Below are positions 46,649 to 56,897 of a stretch of 64,000 nucleotides of DNA, piece by piece; position 1 is the stretch's first letter, and each line of letters begins with the position of its first letter. The translations under genes and the position numbers were made by a program. Source of the stretch: Prorocentrum cordatum (lineage: Eukaryota; Sar; Dinophyceae; Prorocentrales; Prorocentraceae); the NCBI GenBank assembly GCA_963575745.1, contig CAUYUJ010014328.1:120001-184000 (forward strand), in the 5' to 3' direction. The notes beneath the pieces are model-generated. The model was given only the letters and a program-made list of their open reading frames with translations, was not told the origin of the DNA and did no database searches.

Positions 46649-47056
46649 TTAGTGGACTGGCAAGGTGGAGGAGATCCTAAAGTGCTGCATTAGGCAACGC
46701 GAGAAGGCCTCACACAACGTTTTGGATATTCTTGGGTCTTCTAAGTCCTCCATTATCATCAAATCTTGCCGACCAGTGGCGCAGTAGGCTGCCTGGTAAA
46801 ACTGTAGAGACCTCTGGGGCCAAAACAACGCCTTCCCAGACTGCGCCCCATCTAAGTGCAAGGCCAACAATCGAATGGGTTTCCTCCAAGCTGTGCCAAA
46901 AGCGCACTGGCCCAGCAAAATTTCACGATGCTCAGGAAAAGCGCCCTTTAGTGTCAGGAGCCCCGGGTGCAACCACAAACGCGAAGTCAAAGGGTTCTCA
47001 ATCACCGCAGACACCCGCCCTGGCAGAATCTCCCACAACAAACTGACCAGTGACAA
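46649..47056 (-). pseudogene. Unidentified ORF fragment
   Basis: About 135 codons with protein-like composition (FPEHREILLGQCAFGTAWRK, PIRLLALHLDG, LEDPRISKTLCEAFSRCLMQHF). No domain recognised. It has no clear upstream start context and is followed only by spacer. Possibly the tail of a retroelement ORF. Confidence 0.35.
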
Positions 47057-47191
47057 GTAATTCCACCATCTTGTAATCTAACTTCACAGCTTCCTCATCG
47101 CAGATCCGCTCATCCGAAGGATAGCCCAGAAGATTTTCATAATCTGATTTGGCAAATAAACGGAAACATTAGATTAAGTGAAGCAGGCCCT

Positions 47192-47312
47192 CTTGGGTGA
47201 CATCACATGCCCTGCCCTGTGTTGTCGCCGCCACTCGCCGCCACTCCTGGGTGACATCGCATGCCCTGCCCTGTGTTGTCGCCGCGTCCTGGGTGACATC
47301 AGATACCCTCGA
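47192..47312 (+). repeat. 55-bp tandem repeat, two and a half units
   Basis: GGGTGACATC(A/G)CATGCCCTG ... GTGTTGTCGCCGCC starts near 47194 and 47249, with a third partial unit at 47291. Confidence 0.9.
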
Positions 47313-47429
47313 TGCATTTTCTCTCACCGCAAAGAGATCGCTGCGTCTTATAAGAAGCGAATCACCGTCGCCGCACCTCGCCCCAACGCCCCCTACTCCC
47401 CGCCACCGCGGGTCACCAAGGGATGATTT

Positions 47430-49158
47430 TCACGACCGCCAGCCTGTCCAGGGAGCTTGCTGACCCTGATCTCGCGCACCCCATTCCCCTCCCTTGCCGC
47501 GATTGTCGCGCCGCTCGCCGCCGCCGCGGCCGTAGGCGCCCGCGCCTTTCTGCTGCCCATGCTCTTTCCCCTTTCCTTTTGCGCCCTGCGTGGACTGCCT
47601 CCTTTCCCAGGTCCAACCGCGCCTGTCCGCGTTGGCCGCCCGCCGCCTCTGCGCCTCGCTCGTCCGCCGCGCGTCAGCAGGCCCGCCCACGTAGATCATC
47701 AAGGGCATGCGTGCTCCACGTTTGAACATCTCTCGCTGAGGGTCGAACTTCTCGAACTGGACAGGCTTCTGTTTCGACGTCGGGGTCCCAGGCCAACTCC
47801 GCGAAGCGGACCCCGTGGTGGAGTCCACTCTGCACGGGGACATCCCCTTGTCAGTCTTCGCGCTGCCCAAGACCTCCGCCACCGCGGGTGAGGCCTCGTC
47901 GAAGACAGGCGTGAAAGACCACTGAACGCACTTGTCCCTGTGCGCGGGCACCTGCGGGTGGTAGCTGGTGCACGGGAACCCCTGGCCTCGAAAAGGGATG
48001 TTCGTGATGGGGCAGGGGCGTTTACCAATTTCTCTGCCGTCCTGGTCGCGAAGGGTCTCCATAACCATGGAGCAGTTCGCAGGAAGGTCGGGACCATCGA
48101 GCCCGAACGCAGAGAGACCGTAGCACATCCGAACCCCTTCGCACGGCCCTATGCGGAAGATGCCACACGAGTCCGCTCGGACAAACCTTTCGTGCTGCTG
48201 TTGCCAAAGATACCACGCTGCCAGATTGATCTGGAAGCCGCGCGCCCGCAGTTCCGGCACGACAAGGAAGAGCGCCATGCTGAAGTCCCCGCAGAGAATG
48301 CGGGGGCGGAGCTCGGGCAAGTACCTCGCTAGCAAATCCCAGAAACGTTTGTAGGACTCTCCACCAGCTTGCAGGTCTTCCCTTGCTGTCTTGAAGTGCA
48401 AGTGCACGTTGGCGAGCCGCAGCTCATCGAGCTCCTGGTCATCAGAATCGGCTTTTCCCCGCTACCGCGGGTTCTCCAAAATCGCATCTTTGCAGATGCA
48501 AGCATGATCCTGCTAACCGCGGTCTTCGTCACCTTGGTCCTCTGTTTGTCCTTCTTCGTGTGCGCGTATGTTCCATCCTTCATCCTATGGAACACTAGCA
48601 GCCGCATCCCCGACACCAGGGACTCCCTGCCGCATATCATAGTGCTGTCGCCCTCCTCTGGGCCTCGCACACCTATGAACTTGGCTGCAGGCCGCTGCGC
48701 GCCCTTCCCCCCTAGGAACTCGCTGTCGCCCTTCCCTGGGTCTTGTCCCACGTAGTCCAGCAGGTCGCTAGAAGCTTCCTGGATGACCAGGAACTGGCAG
48801 GAAGAGCATTTCAGATCTTGCTGCGTGTGCGCACGCAGTGCTGGTTCGCCCCACTTCCCGCCCCAGTTGGCGGTCAAGACGCCAAAGGTGCCTCCATGGC
48901 TACTGCCTTTCCACCACCGCGGGTTTCAACCGCCCAAACACCAGCAGAGCACTCCGCCCCGTCATCCCACAGCGGCTTCAGGAAGAGGTTTGCGTCCACG
49001 GGGATGTCATCCAGATCCCTTGGCATGCCAGATGCGTCCGTCGGCGCATGAGTGGGCAAGCTTATGGCGTCGCGCTCATCGTCATCTGCGTCGCGGCCAG
49101 CGGAGCCCCCTGAGGATGCTCCATGGCCATGGGGGCGAGTGAGCTCTGGGGCGGGCAT
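47430..49158 (-). CDS. EEP-fold protein, frame broken at two mini-hairpins
   Basis: Three minus-strand frames (49158-48874, 48877-48329, 48407-47430) hold consecutive pieces of one endonuclease/exonuclease/phosphatase-fold protein. Visible pieces are LTANWGG at the domain start, CQFLVIQEAS (family xxLQE, metal-binding Glu), ANVHLHFKTA and RILCGDFSMALF (family GDFN, here with Ser). The tail is Lys/Gly/Gln-rich. Each frame change falls at a 14-nt hairpin (48909-48922 and 48458-48471). The span is 1729 nt; subtracting 28 leaves 1701, exactly 567 codons. Sense-strand intron sequence with a TTACAG acceptor lies just upstream (49178-49350). Alternatively it is a pseudogene. Whether it belongs to a LINE or is a host gene is unclear. 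Confidence 0.6.
48458..48471 (-). repeat. Mini-hairpin at a frame break in the EEP gene
   Basis: Plus strand CCCGC-TACC-GCGGG. In the downstream frame the hairpin itself contains a TAG stop, so that frame cannot start before it. Removing exactly these 14 nt joins the codons for RFWR to those for ADSDDQELDELRLANVHLHF. Confidence 0.8.
48909..48922 (-). repeat. Imperfect mini-hairpin at a frame break in the EEP gene
   Basis: Plus strand TCCAC-CACC-GCGGG (one A/C and one T/G mismatch). The downstream frame has TGA immediately before it and the upstream frame ends in TGA 30-35 nt after it. Removing the 14 nt connects the AGVWAVE side to the GTFGVLTANWGG side in one frame. Confidence 0.7.
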
Positions 49159-49159
49159 G

Positions 49160-49167
49160 CTTGAGCC
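49160..49167 (-). other. Possible relic of a spliced-leader 3' end
   Basis: The sense strand reads ACAG-TTGCTTTCGCGGCTCAAG-C-ATG. GGCTCAAG equals the last eight bases of the dinoflagellate spliced leader as I know it and sits directly before the start codon. Only eight bases match well, so chance is possible. Confidence 0.2.
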
Positions 49168-49844
49168 GCGAAAGCAACTGTAATGACGATAGTTAGGGTC
49201 TCTGCATGTCGCTGCTGGAATACATGAAGGAGGCGAGGGCGAGGGCGCGCAGGAGGGCGGCGGGGGGGAAAGGAGGGGGGGGAGGGATGTAACCTAATTG
49301 GGGTCCTATTGTTGCGGGGATCGGGATCACCAATGGTTCGGGAAGGCAGGGGGGGTCGAGAGCAGCGAGGGGTCCCAGGGGGGGGCCCTCGCGGAGCAGA
49401 ATTTTTTCGGCGACGCCCCAGAGGCAAGCAGCACTCGGCAGCACCAGTGCGCTCCGCCACCGCGGAGACGCCTCACTGGTCACAGCGGTATCACCGCCGC
49501 CGCGGGGGAATGTCTAAGCGCGAGTAATGCCCGGCAAAATCAAGGCAGGCGCATCGCCTAACACGCGTCTGGTCTCATTGTGCATGAACTGAGACAGCGC
49601 ATCTTTTCGACCCCCCTGCAGGTCGCTCACCACCTTCTGAACCATCTCAGCAAAGAGCTGCGCCCAGTCCTCGCCGTGGGTCGCAGCCATCCGACTGTCC
49701 CATTCCGTCTTGAAGAACTCCCATTGGCTCGTTTGCCCAGGTGACAGTTCGGCAGCTTTCCGAAGAGCTTGTAATACCTGGAAGCGCGCTTTTTGGTGCT
49801 CCTTATTACCGCCTTTTGTTCCCTTGCCCCAACTGCTCCAAGGA

Positions 49845-51238
49845 GTAAACTCTCATCTGCTCCATCGCCGTCACCACGGCTTCGGCCTCTCTCTGTTCCT
49901 TGCGGATCTTCTTGAGCTTCTCCGTCGCCTCGTGCAACTCACGCTTGACGCGCGCCTTGTCTTTCTCCGCCGACATCTGCTCTTTAAACGCAAGCCTGGC
50001 GCGGCGAGCCTCAGCCTCCTCATCTTTCAATGCTGCGTGCAATTGGTCGTGAACCATCGGGTCCTCCTGGGAGAGCGCCTTGCGCCGCTTGGTTTCCCTG
50101 TGCAGAACTGACGTCACAGTGGAAGCAAGAGGCGCACCCACCTGAGTGTGCATGTTGCGAAATATATGTAGGGCCTCCTGTAAAGATCTCATCCTGGACG
50201 ACTCCTGAATCACACGTTCCGCCTGCTGGTCGTCCAAGGACATACCATGCGCGGCCCTCTCCTCTTTGTCGCCATCACCATGGCTGTTCGGAGCACCTCC
50301 GGTCTTCGCAAAAGCGCTCGCAGCTTCAATTGGATCCACCCAGTCTGCCGCGTCGAAATCCAGCACCTCCTCGGTGTCCTCATCGTCGGCGCCGTCGTCC
50401 TGATCGTCGGCGCCGTCGTCCGCTTTTGCGGCGCGCTCGCCCTCCTCCCCCTCCTCCTTTCGGGCCTCGTCCGTTTCCCAAGGGACTCTATCTGGGTCCG
50501 CGGTGGCTTCGTCTTCCTGGCCAATTTTCACCTCATCTAGGAAAAAACTCTCATCTGCTCCATCGCCGTCACCACGGCTTCGGCCTCTCTCTGTTCCTTG
50601 CGGATATTCTTGAGCTTCTCTGTCGCCTCGTGCAACTCACGCTTCACGCGCGCCTTTTCTTTCTCCGCCGACATCTGCTCTTTAAACGCAAGCCTGGCGC
50701 GGCGAGCCTCAGCCTCCTCATCTTTCAATGCTGCGTGCAATTGGTCGTGAACCATCGGGTCCTCCTGGGAGAGCGCCTTGTGCCGCTTGGTTTCCCTGTG
50801 CAGAACTAACGTCACAGTGGAAGCAAGAGACGCGCCCACCTGTATGTGCATGTTGCGAAATATATGTAGGGCCTCCTGTAAAGATCTCATCCTGGACGAC
50901 TCCTGAATCACACGTTCCGCCTGCTGGTCGTCCAAAGACATGCCATGCACGGCCCTCTCCTCTTTGTCGCCATCACCATGGCTGTTCGGAGCACCTCCGG
51001 TCTTCGCAAAAGCGCTCGCAGCTTCAATTGGATCCACCCAGTCTGCCGCGTCGAAATCCAGCACCTCCTCGGTGCCCTCGTCGTCGGCGCCGTCGTCCTG
51101 ATCGTCGGCGCCGTCGTCCGCTTTTGCGGCGCGCTCGTCCTCCTCCCCCTCCTCCTTTCGGGCCTCGTCCGTTTCCCAGGGGGCTCTATCTGGGTCCGCG
51201 GTGGCTTCGTCTTCCTGGCCAATTTTCACCTCATCTAG
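49845..51238 (-). repeat. 698-bp tandem duplication of the DDE gene 3' coding region
   Basis: Landmarks recur exactly 698 bp apart (49867/50565, 50271/50969). The unit covers the acidic linker and coiled coil. The upstream copy ends in a premature TAG (MEQMRVFS, stop), whereas the downstream copy continues to LEQLGQGNK. Identity by eye is above 95 percent, so the event is recent. Confidence 0.95.
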
Positions 51239-52795
51239 GTGACCCCTGCGAGGGTACGGCGCGATGAGCGACTGCACAGTCTTGTAGTTCCAAGGCAAAA
51301 GACCAGCAGCGTGCTTCTCCGCAACTTCCGCCACCGCGGAGTCAATGCGGCTTCGCATGCCCATTTCATCCCAGAAGTCTTTGGCCTCTCTGCATATTTG
51401 ATCATCTTCAGAACCGTCCAAGGCGACCGTTGTGCCCGTGAGTTTGTATCCCTTACATGCTTGCGTATGGAGAGCCCAATTGGAAATGACCTGTGCCATG
51501 ATATCGATGTTCTCCTCTTTCGTCAGATCCACCATGCCGCCGCCACTGATTCGCGCTTTCTCGACCATCCTGGCCGTTTGCAGTTCAATGAACCTTATGC
51601 GAATGTGCAAATGCAGGTCGGTATCATTTGTTTGGCAGATCATAGAGGCCCCACCACCGTGGGTCACGCAGATGTAGCCGCGGGCCCAGCACAAGCGTTG
51701 CACATTATCAGTGAGACCAGGGGCGTACGCATCTAATAGAAACAACTCCCACCGTCTGCCAGGGCCCCACGGTAACAACCACTTCTCGAGGAAATCCGAC
51801 AGCCCCTCGCGGGGGCACTTGGCGGCGCAGGTGGGCACGGGTTGAGGGGGACTGGTTCGTTTCAGTGAGGTGGAGGGCATGTGGGAGGGGGGGGGAGGAG
51901 GGAGGTGGGCAGATTGGAGGGGGGAGGGAGAAGACAGGATGGGGGGGGGGGCAGAAGGGAGGGCCCACTGCGGCACACGGCGGAGCCAAATGATTGAGGA
52001 CGTCGCGCTCTCGGTACGAACCGCTCGGCCCCGTCGCCACGGAGAACTTGAAGGGCACATGTCTGGATTCCGCGAATGCTTTCAATTTGCCCTCCAGCTG
52101 TTTACCCTCTGCCTTGAACATCAATTCGCACCCTGGCACTTCTCGCGTAACCCTTTCTCGGCAAGAATCCGTGACCGAATTCAAGCTCCAGCGCCCCCTC
52201 GTCGCCGCATGGTTTTCGATCAAGGGTACTGTGACCGCGCTCGTCAGTGTAAGCGTGTTCCACTCGCAGCTTCCCGCCTCGTTCCTGTGAAATGGAGATT
52301 GGTCGACGTTCCGCATTTCTGGGTCGTACCCATGATGCAGCATGACCATCTTCCGTAGTCTCGACACGATGACCCAGAAAATAGACAGGCGTTCCGCCAA
52401 GACCACGCGCGGCACTTTGAATTTACGATTCGGCTTCCGCGAGGAAATCCGGTACTCCCTCATGAAGCCAGCCAACCACCTACCGTTGATCTGCACGGTC
52501 TGAGGTGCCGTCTTCTTTCTTAAGTGGGCCACACAATACTCTTCCTGTAGTTGCAGCGCTTTCGTCAACAGGACTTTCTCTGGGAAACGGCACATGACCT
52601 TCACGTCAACGCTGTGCCGCATGATGCTGTACCACTCGGCCAATTGTTCCCGCAACGCTGCGCGCGCCTTGTGTCTGCCAACGCCCGCACTTCTACGTCG
52701 CTTGTGGCCCCGAACTGCACGGTCGGTCCCTTCTGCGCTGCCAGCCCTCCCGGGCTCCCGCCTGCTTGCAGGCAACCGTAGAGACGACAGCACGC

Positions 52796-52809
52796 TCCGC
52801 CATCGCGGA
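52796..52809 (-). repeat. Mini-hairpin at a frame break in the OTU/DDE gene
   Basis: Plus strand TCCGC-CATC-GCGGA, perfect 5-bp stem. The downstream frame has TGA just before it. Removing the 14 nt joins the codons for NIPARSATVPD to those for VLSSLRLPASRREPG, which lead into the convincing RGHKRRRSAGVGRHKARAAL segment. Confidence 0.8.
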
Positions 52810-55067
52810 TGTCAGGAACTGTTGCACTGCGCGCTGGTATATTCTCAATACTCGCGCGTACTCGATCCAAGGCTTTTCTGTTCTTTCTGAACAAGGGGGA
52901 TTTTTTCCCCTGGGGCACGGCTAGACCGGTGGCCTGGGCGACGGCGGGGCGCTCTGCGGCAAACGCCTTGAACAGACCTTTCGGGGAACTGCCGCGCTGC
53001 AATTGAGAAGTGGTCTTTCCGTCCAAGGGCCCTTTGTGCTCCTCCATCCATGCTAGGAAATATTCCGCGGCCTTTTGCTTCTTAGCGAGGGGTGCGTCGC
53101 GGCCCAACAAGAACGTCGGCGCAAGTTTTTTTTGCGTCTTCGCCCCCCCGTCACCTCGGGTCGTGTACTCGCGAACCATGGCATTCACGCACTCATCGGG
53201 CAGGCGCTTGAGCATGCCGACAATAATCTCCCGCCCCGCCGTGCGCAGCTCACATTTCCACCTCGGGGCCAGCACCTCCTCTTCGCTGTAGTGCCTCTCT
53301 GCTTGCTGCGGCACCTCTAACAGGGCGCCCTCTGCGCCGCCATCACCGCGGCGATGCTCCGTGGGACGCGCAGCGACCAACGCCGCGCCCGCGGCATCTA
53401 ACTCGTAGAGCCCCAAATGGTTATCGATCTCTCCCGTGCGCCGCAACATCGCCACGAAAGCTCGATTGCCCGCGTGCTCGAGAATGTAGGCGCACAAGTC
53501 GCAACGCAGAGCGGCCCGGTTCACGCTGCTGCGGTTCCAGCCGAGCATGGAACACATCACGTCGATGCCACAATCTCCATCCGTAACTGTTGCCACGAGC
53601 TGCACGGAGTGCGACAGGTACTGCGCATAGAAAAGGCGGGTCTCCTCGCACATGCTGTCGGCCAGGCTGGCGCCAGCAGGGGCACCGCCACCATCGAGCG
53701 GGAAACCCGCCACCCAATGGTTGGTTCGCAGGGCCTCGCCATCCAACCCACGGACTGAGCCATCATCTCGAAACGCACAGGAGACAGCATGGCATTTTGC
53801 AACCACACTCACAGCATCATTGGCCCACGGAGCATACTTGAGCAATGCATCTTCACATGTGTCCCCGTACCAAAGAAAGACGCGCACGCGATACCGCAAC
53901 GCAAAAATCACGAACATGGCGAATCCGATGTATCCGCGGGGCTCTTCCATAGCAGTTGCGAACCTATTCAACTCTGCTGCCGCCCTCTGGTTGTACAGCC
54001 CGCTGGCTGCGACAAGATTCTCGACGGGGTCCACGTCTTCCACGTTAATGACATCGATGTCGCACCCCGCAACCGCGGGTAGCTGCAGTGGAGGGACCTT
54101 CGCTGGCGCGACCGCTGCCGCCGCTTCTGGTGGCCTAGGCGCGGCACAGGGAATGAACAACAACGCGGCCCTTTCAGGCGGCGCGACGACTTCTGCGGAT
54201 GAGGACGTAACAGCAGGCGGCGGCGCGGGAGCCACCGCTGCTAAGTCCGCCACTGGGGGTGGCAGAGATGGCTGCGGTTGTGGCGGAGGCGGCGCCTCCT
54301 CCGCCACTGGGGGTGGCAGAGGTGCCGCCACTGGGGGTGGCAGAGGTGGCTCCGGTTCTGGCGGAGGTGCCGCCACTGGCGGTTGTGGCGGAGGTGCCGC
54401 CACTGGGGGTGGCAGAGGTGGCTTCGGTTCTGGCGGAGGCGCCGCCGCTGGCGCTGGCTGCTGCGCTGCTGTCGCTGGCGCTTCGGGCGCCGCTGGGGGT
54501 GCCAGAGGTGCCGCCACTGGGGGTGGCGGAGCCGCTGCTGCTTCGGGCGGAGGCGCTGCTGCTTCGGGCGCCAACTCCGCTACCGCGAAGGCCGGCGGCG
54601 CCGTGCCCGCTCCAGGTGCCGACCCCGCCACAGGTGGTGCATCGAGTAGCCGCGCGTGGTTCGGAGGGGACAGGCGAAACCCATATTTAGATGCGGGGTT
54701 TTTGGCCGAGCACGGAGTAGCGGCGCACGCGTGCAAACGGAGACCAGGCGTCCACTCCTGTGAGTCACAAAAGTAACAGGAAGCCCAGCCGTGCACCCCA
54801 GCTGGGCGCTGCGTCGGGATCGAAGGTTTCTGCTCCCATTTGGCCTTGAAGGTTTTCCCAAATTCGTCAATCACGCGGAATTCCCCAAGATACTTTGCTA
54901 CCGTTTCAACGGTGGGCTGGTCAGCCTGCTCGGACATGCGCGCTCGCCGAGGCGCGCCTCGCCACCGCGAGTTGCGCCGCCACCGCAGCGAAATCGCGCC
55001 CCAGTGGGAACTCTGAGCCTACACGGCGCGCGGCTTTCGAGCATAAGCGGCGTTGGAGTCGAGCAAG

Positions 55068-55320
55068 AGGAGCAAGAATAAGAGCAACAGTTAGAGTTGA
55101 ACGAGTAAGAGTAGGAGCATGAGTAAGAGCAGGGCTCGGAGAAAGAATAAGCGCATGGTGAGCAAGAGTAAGAGCAAGCGTAAGAGGAAGAGGAAGAGAA
55201 AGAGTACGAGCATGAGTAAGAGTAAGCACGAGTGAGAGCACGAGTGTTAGTACAAGTAAGAGCGAGTGCGAGGGCGAGAGCGGGGGCGAGAGCGAGAGTG
55301 ACAGTAAAGGTAAGATAAGG
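55068..55320 (+). repeat. (GAGTAA)n-type array upstream of the OTU/DDE gene
   Basis: Degenerate GAGTAAGAGTAAGAGC words over 250 bp, starting about 130 nt 5' of the gene's ATG on the minus strand. A second array of the same word lies at 58620-59070. Confidence 0.9.
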
Positions 55321-55678
55321 AAATTCGAGAATGAGAGGGGGAATGATTCATTACGAGGGGGCGAAATGGGGACGGCGACCGAAAGGATGCGGAGGAAGAT
55401 GATGCAAGGGAGGCGTCTTTTCATCGCGCGCGCTTCGGATGAGGCATTCGAGCTGTGTTTGTTACCGCGGAGCCATGTGTCACTGCGTGCTAAAACGTCC
55501 TGCTTGTGGCAACCCCAGCCCTCCATGACCATGGAGCCAAGTGCAGGACTCTTGAAACCCTGAGTCACGCACTGACGTTTTCTAGGAATGACTTGCCGTC
55601 CTTGGTGGCCTGTTCGGAGACCCCCCTGATCTCCCGAGCCCCGTTGCGAGCGCAGGGAACACCATTACCATGGCGTCT

Positions 55679-56347
55679 CTAAGCGCCGCCTGAAGCGCCG
55701 CCTGGCCCCGCCGAGTCTGGAGAAACCATCGGAACGCCCTTCGGCATGTTCTGCGCGTATAAGTACCTCACCGCCCAGTTCAGATCATTGAAATGGAGCC
55801 AAATCTGCTTGCGATCCTCGATGAAGAGCTTGATCTTGCGGACCTCCTGGCAGAGAGGATCCTGCTCGGGGCACCGCTCGGGCATGCTCACCGTGACCAC
55901 GGTGTTCTTCACGCGGTTCTTGTAGTAGCGGGTTCGCTTGACACCCTGCACTCCTGACACCTTGGTGCGCTCTGCGTCGGCCCCGCCGTTCTGGTCGATC
56001 TCGCCCATCGGGTCGTAGTCTTCCCTCTGGACCTCCACCTCTTGGCCGTCTGGCGACTCCGGCGCTTCTTCGCCGTCGCAGAGCTTCTCCACGTGGGTGC
56101 GCAGGTCGGCGAGTAACGAGGTGCGCCCAAACGAACTCTGGGAGTACTTCGTCGAGCCCGTCGCGAGGCCGATCAGCCACTGGTCTGTGAAAGCCAACTT
56201 CACAAACCTCTCCTCCACCGAGGAGTTCTCAGAGCGAACGACCTTCGAGGTGACTGGCGAAAACTTGCCGCTGTGGCCCCCGCGCACGTGAACCTGACCG
56301 AACTGAAACTCGAGGGGCTTGAACTTTGGGAGAGCGAACCCTGCCAT
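55679..56347 (-). CDS. Unknown 222-aa protein
   Basis: Starts MAGFALPKFKPLEFQFGQVH and runs without interruption to GGASGGA and a stop. It is a mixed, globular-looking sequence with an N-terminal beta-like half (HVRGGHSGKFSPVTSKVVRS, ERFVKLAFTDQWLIGLATGS), a central acidic part (EAPESPDGQEVEVQREDYDP) and a C-terminal KIKLFIEDRKQIWLHFNDLN segment. I recognise no family. The mini-hairpin at 55889 is read in frame as Thr-Val-Val-Thr-Val. Three imperfect hairpins (56360, 56390, 56417) lie just upstream of the ATG, in the leader or an upstream exon. The frame remains open upstream, so an earlier start is possible. Confidence 0.6.
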   Translation of the reverse strand: MAGFALPKFKPLEFQFGQVHVRGGHSGKFSPVTSKVVRSENSSVEERFVKLAFTDQWLIGLATGSTKYSQSSFGRTSLLADLRTHVEKLCDGEEAPESPDGQEVEVQREDYDPMGEIDQNGGADAERTKVSGVQGVKRTRYYKNRVKNTVVTVSMPERCPEQDPLCQEVRKIKLFIEDRKQIWLHFNDLNWAVRYLYAQNMPKGVPMVSPDSAGPGGASGGA

Positions 56348-56474
56348 TTTCGAGGCTGCTCCGCAACCGCGCAGACGCGCCCAGGGAAATCCGCAACCGC
56401 GAAAATGTCGCGAGTCTCCGCCACCGTGGATCCAGCTCGAGCCACTGCGGGGAGCCGACGGAAGGACACCGTGT

Positions 56475-56622
56475 GACAACCATCGCCAGGCGATGCTTGT
56501 CACCCCAAGACGGTGACAACCATCGCTGGGCGATGGTTGTCACCCCCCGGGGCATGACAACCATCGCCAGGCGATGCATGTCACCCCAAGACGATGACAA
56601 CCATCGCCAGGCGATGGTTGTC
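56475..56622. repeat. Four tandem 27-nt inverted repeats
   Basis: GACAACCATCGC - 3 nt - GCGATGGTTGTC occurs at 56475, 56515, 56556 and 56596 (spacing 40-41). Copies 2 and 4 are perfect 12-bp stems; copies 1 and 3 have one or two mismatches. The spacers are ACCCCAAGACG(G/A)T, or a CCCCCCGGGG variant. They lie in the spacer between two minus-strand genes. Confidence 0.97.
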
Positions 56623-56897
56623 AGGGGGAGGCCGCCGGAGCCCTTCCGGGATAATTCGGCGCCGCCCGGCGGACGAGGGGGGCGCGGAGGGGAGAGGCGG
56701 GCGTCGAGGCAGAGGGCGCCTGCATGAAAATCACACGTCGAGAGAGAGGAATCTGAAGAGGAGGGGGAGAAAGCGAGGCGCAGGAAGAGGAAACATAGCA
56801 TTTGTTCGCGCCGCGCTTGACGCCCTCGCACGGATGCTCGGACACGGCCCTCGCCACCGCGAGTGCTTCTACGACACCGCCACCGCGGAGTATACGC

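Larger units (their letters stand above)
49514..54937 (-). pseudogene. OTU-like plus DDE-transposase-like gene, with breaks
   Basis: Starts MSEQADQPTVETVAKYLGEF. Residues about 50-75 hold a possible zinc site (CYFCDSQEW ... HACAATPC). A Pro/Ala-rich region follows, then VTDGDCGIDVMCSMLG, an OTU-protease-like DGxC motif. After a frame change at the hairpin 52796-52809 comes a transposase-like part: NVDQSPFHRN (family D-Q-(T/S)-P motif), SVATGPSGSYRERDVL, LFLLDAYAP (second Asp) and QTNDTDLHLHIR. An intron at about 52000-51850 fits the next frame change. The C-terminus is an acidic linker and coiled coil, tandemly duplicated. The last part (WEFFKTEWDSRMAATHGEDW to a stop at 49514) is in another frame after a one-base shift near 49815. 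DDE_1/pogo-like assignment is from motifs; the metal-binding residues look largely present. Confidence 0.6.

Noticed and set aside
47875-48072. Claim that all mini-hairpins must be excised
   Set aside because: At 47875, 48057, 51327 and 53147, removal of 14 nt either produces a stop soon afterwards or leaves a much poorer frame, while retention keeps a good protein frame on both sides. Excision is supported only at the three frame-break sites.
51650-51663. Perfect hairpin CCCAC-CACC-GTGGG as a functional member of the mini-hairpin family
   Set aside because: It is read as THGGG in the transposase-like domain, at a place where I would expect a Gly-rich conserved turn, and excision would give a stop within about ten codons. 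It may be a coincidence of codon use, so it is listed but not relied on.
52031-52042. Hairpin-like CCGT-CGCC-ACGG
   Set aside because: Only 4 bp with a non-standard loop, and the surrounding SVATGPSGSYRERD reads well in frame; removal would destroy it.
56475-56622. tRNA or rho-independent terminator array
   Set aside because: No tRNA arms, no T-tract after the stems, and eukaryotic context.
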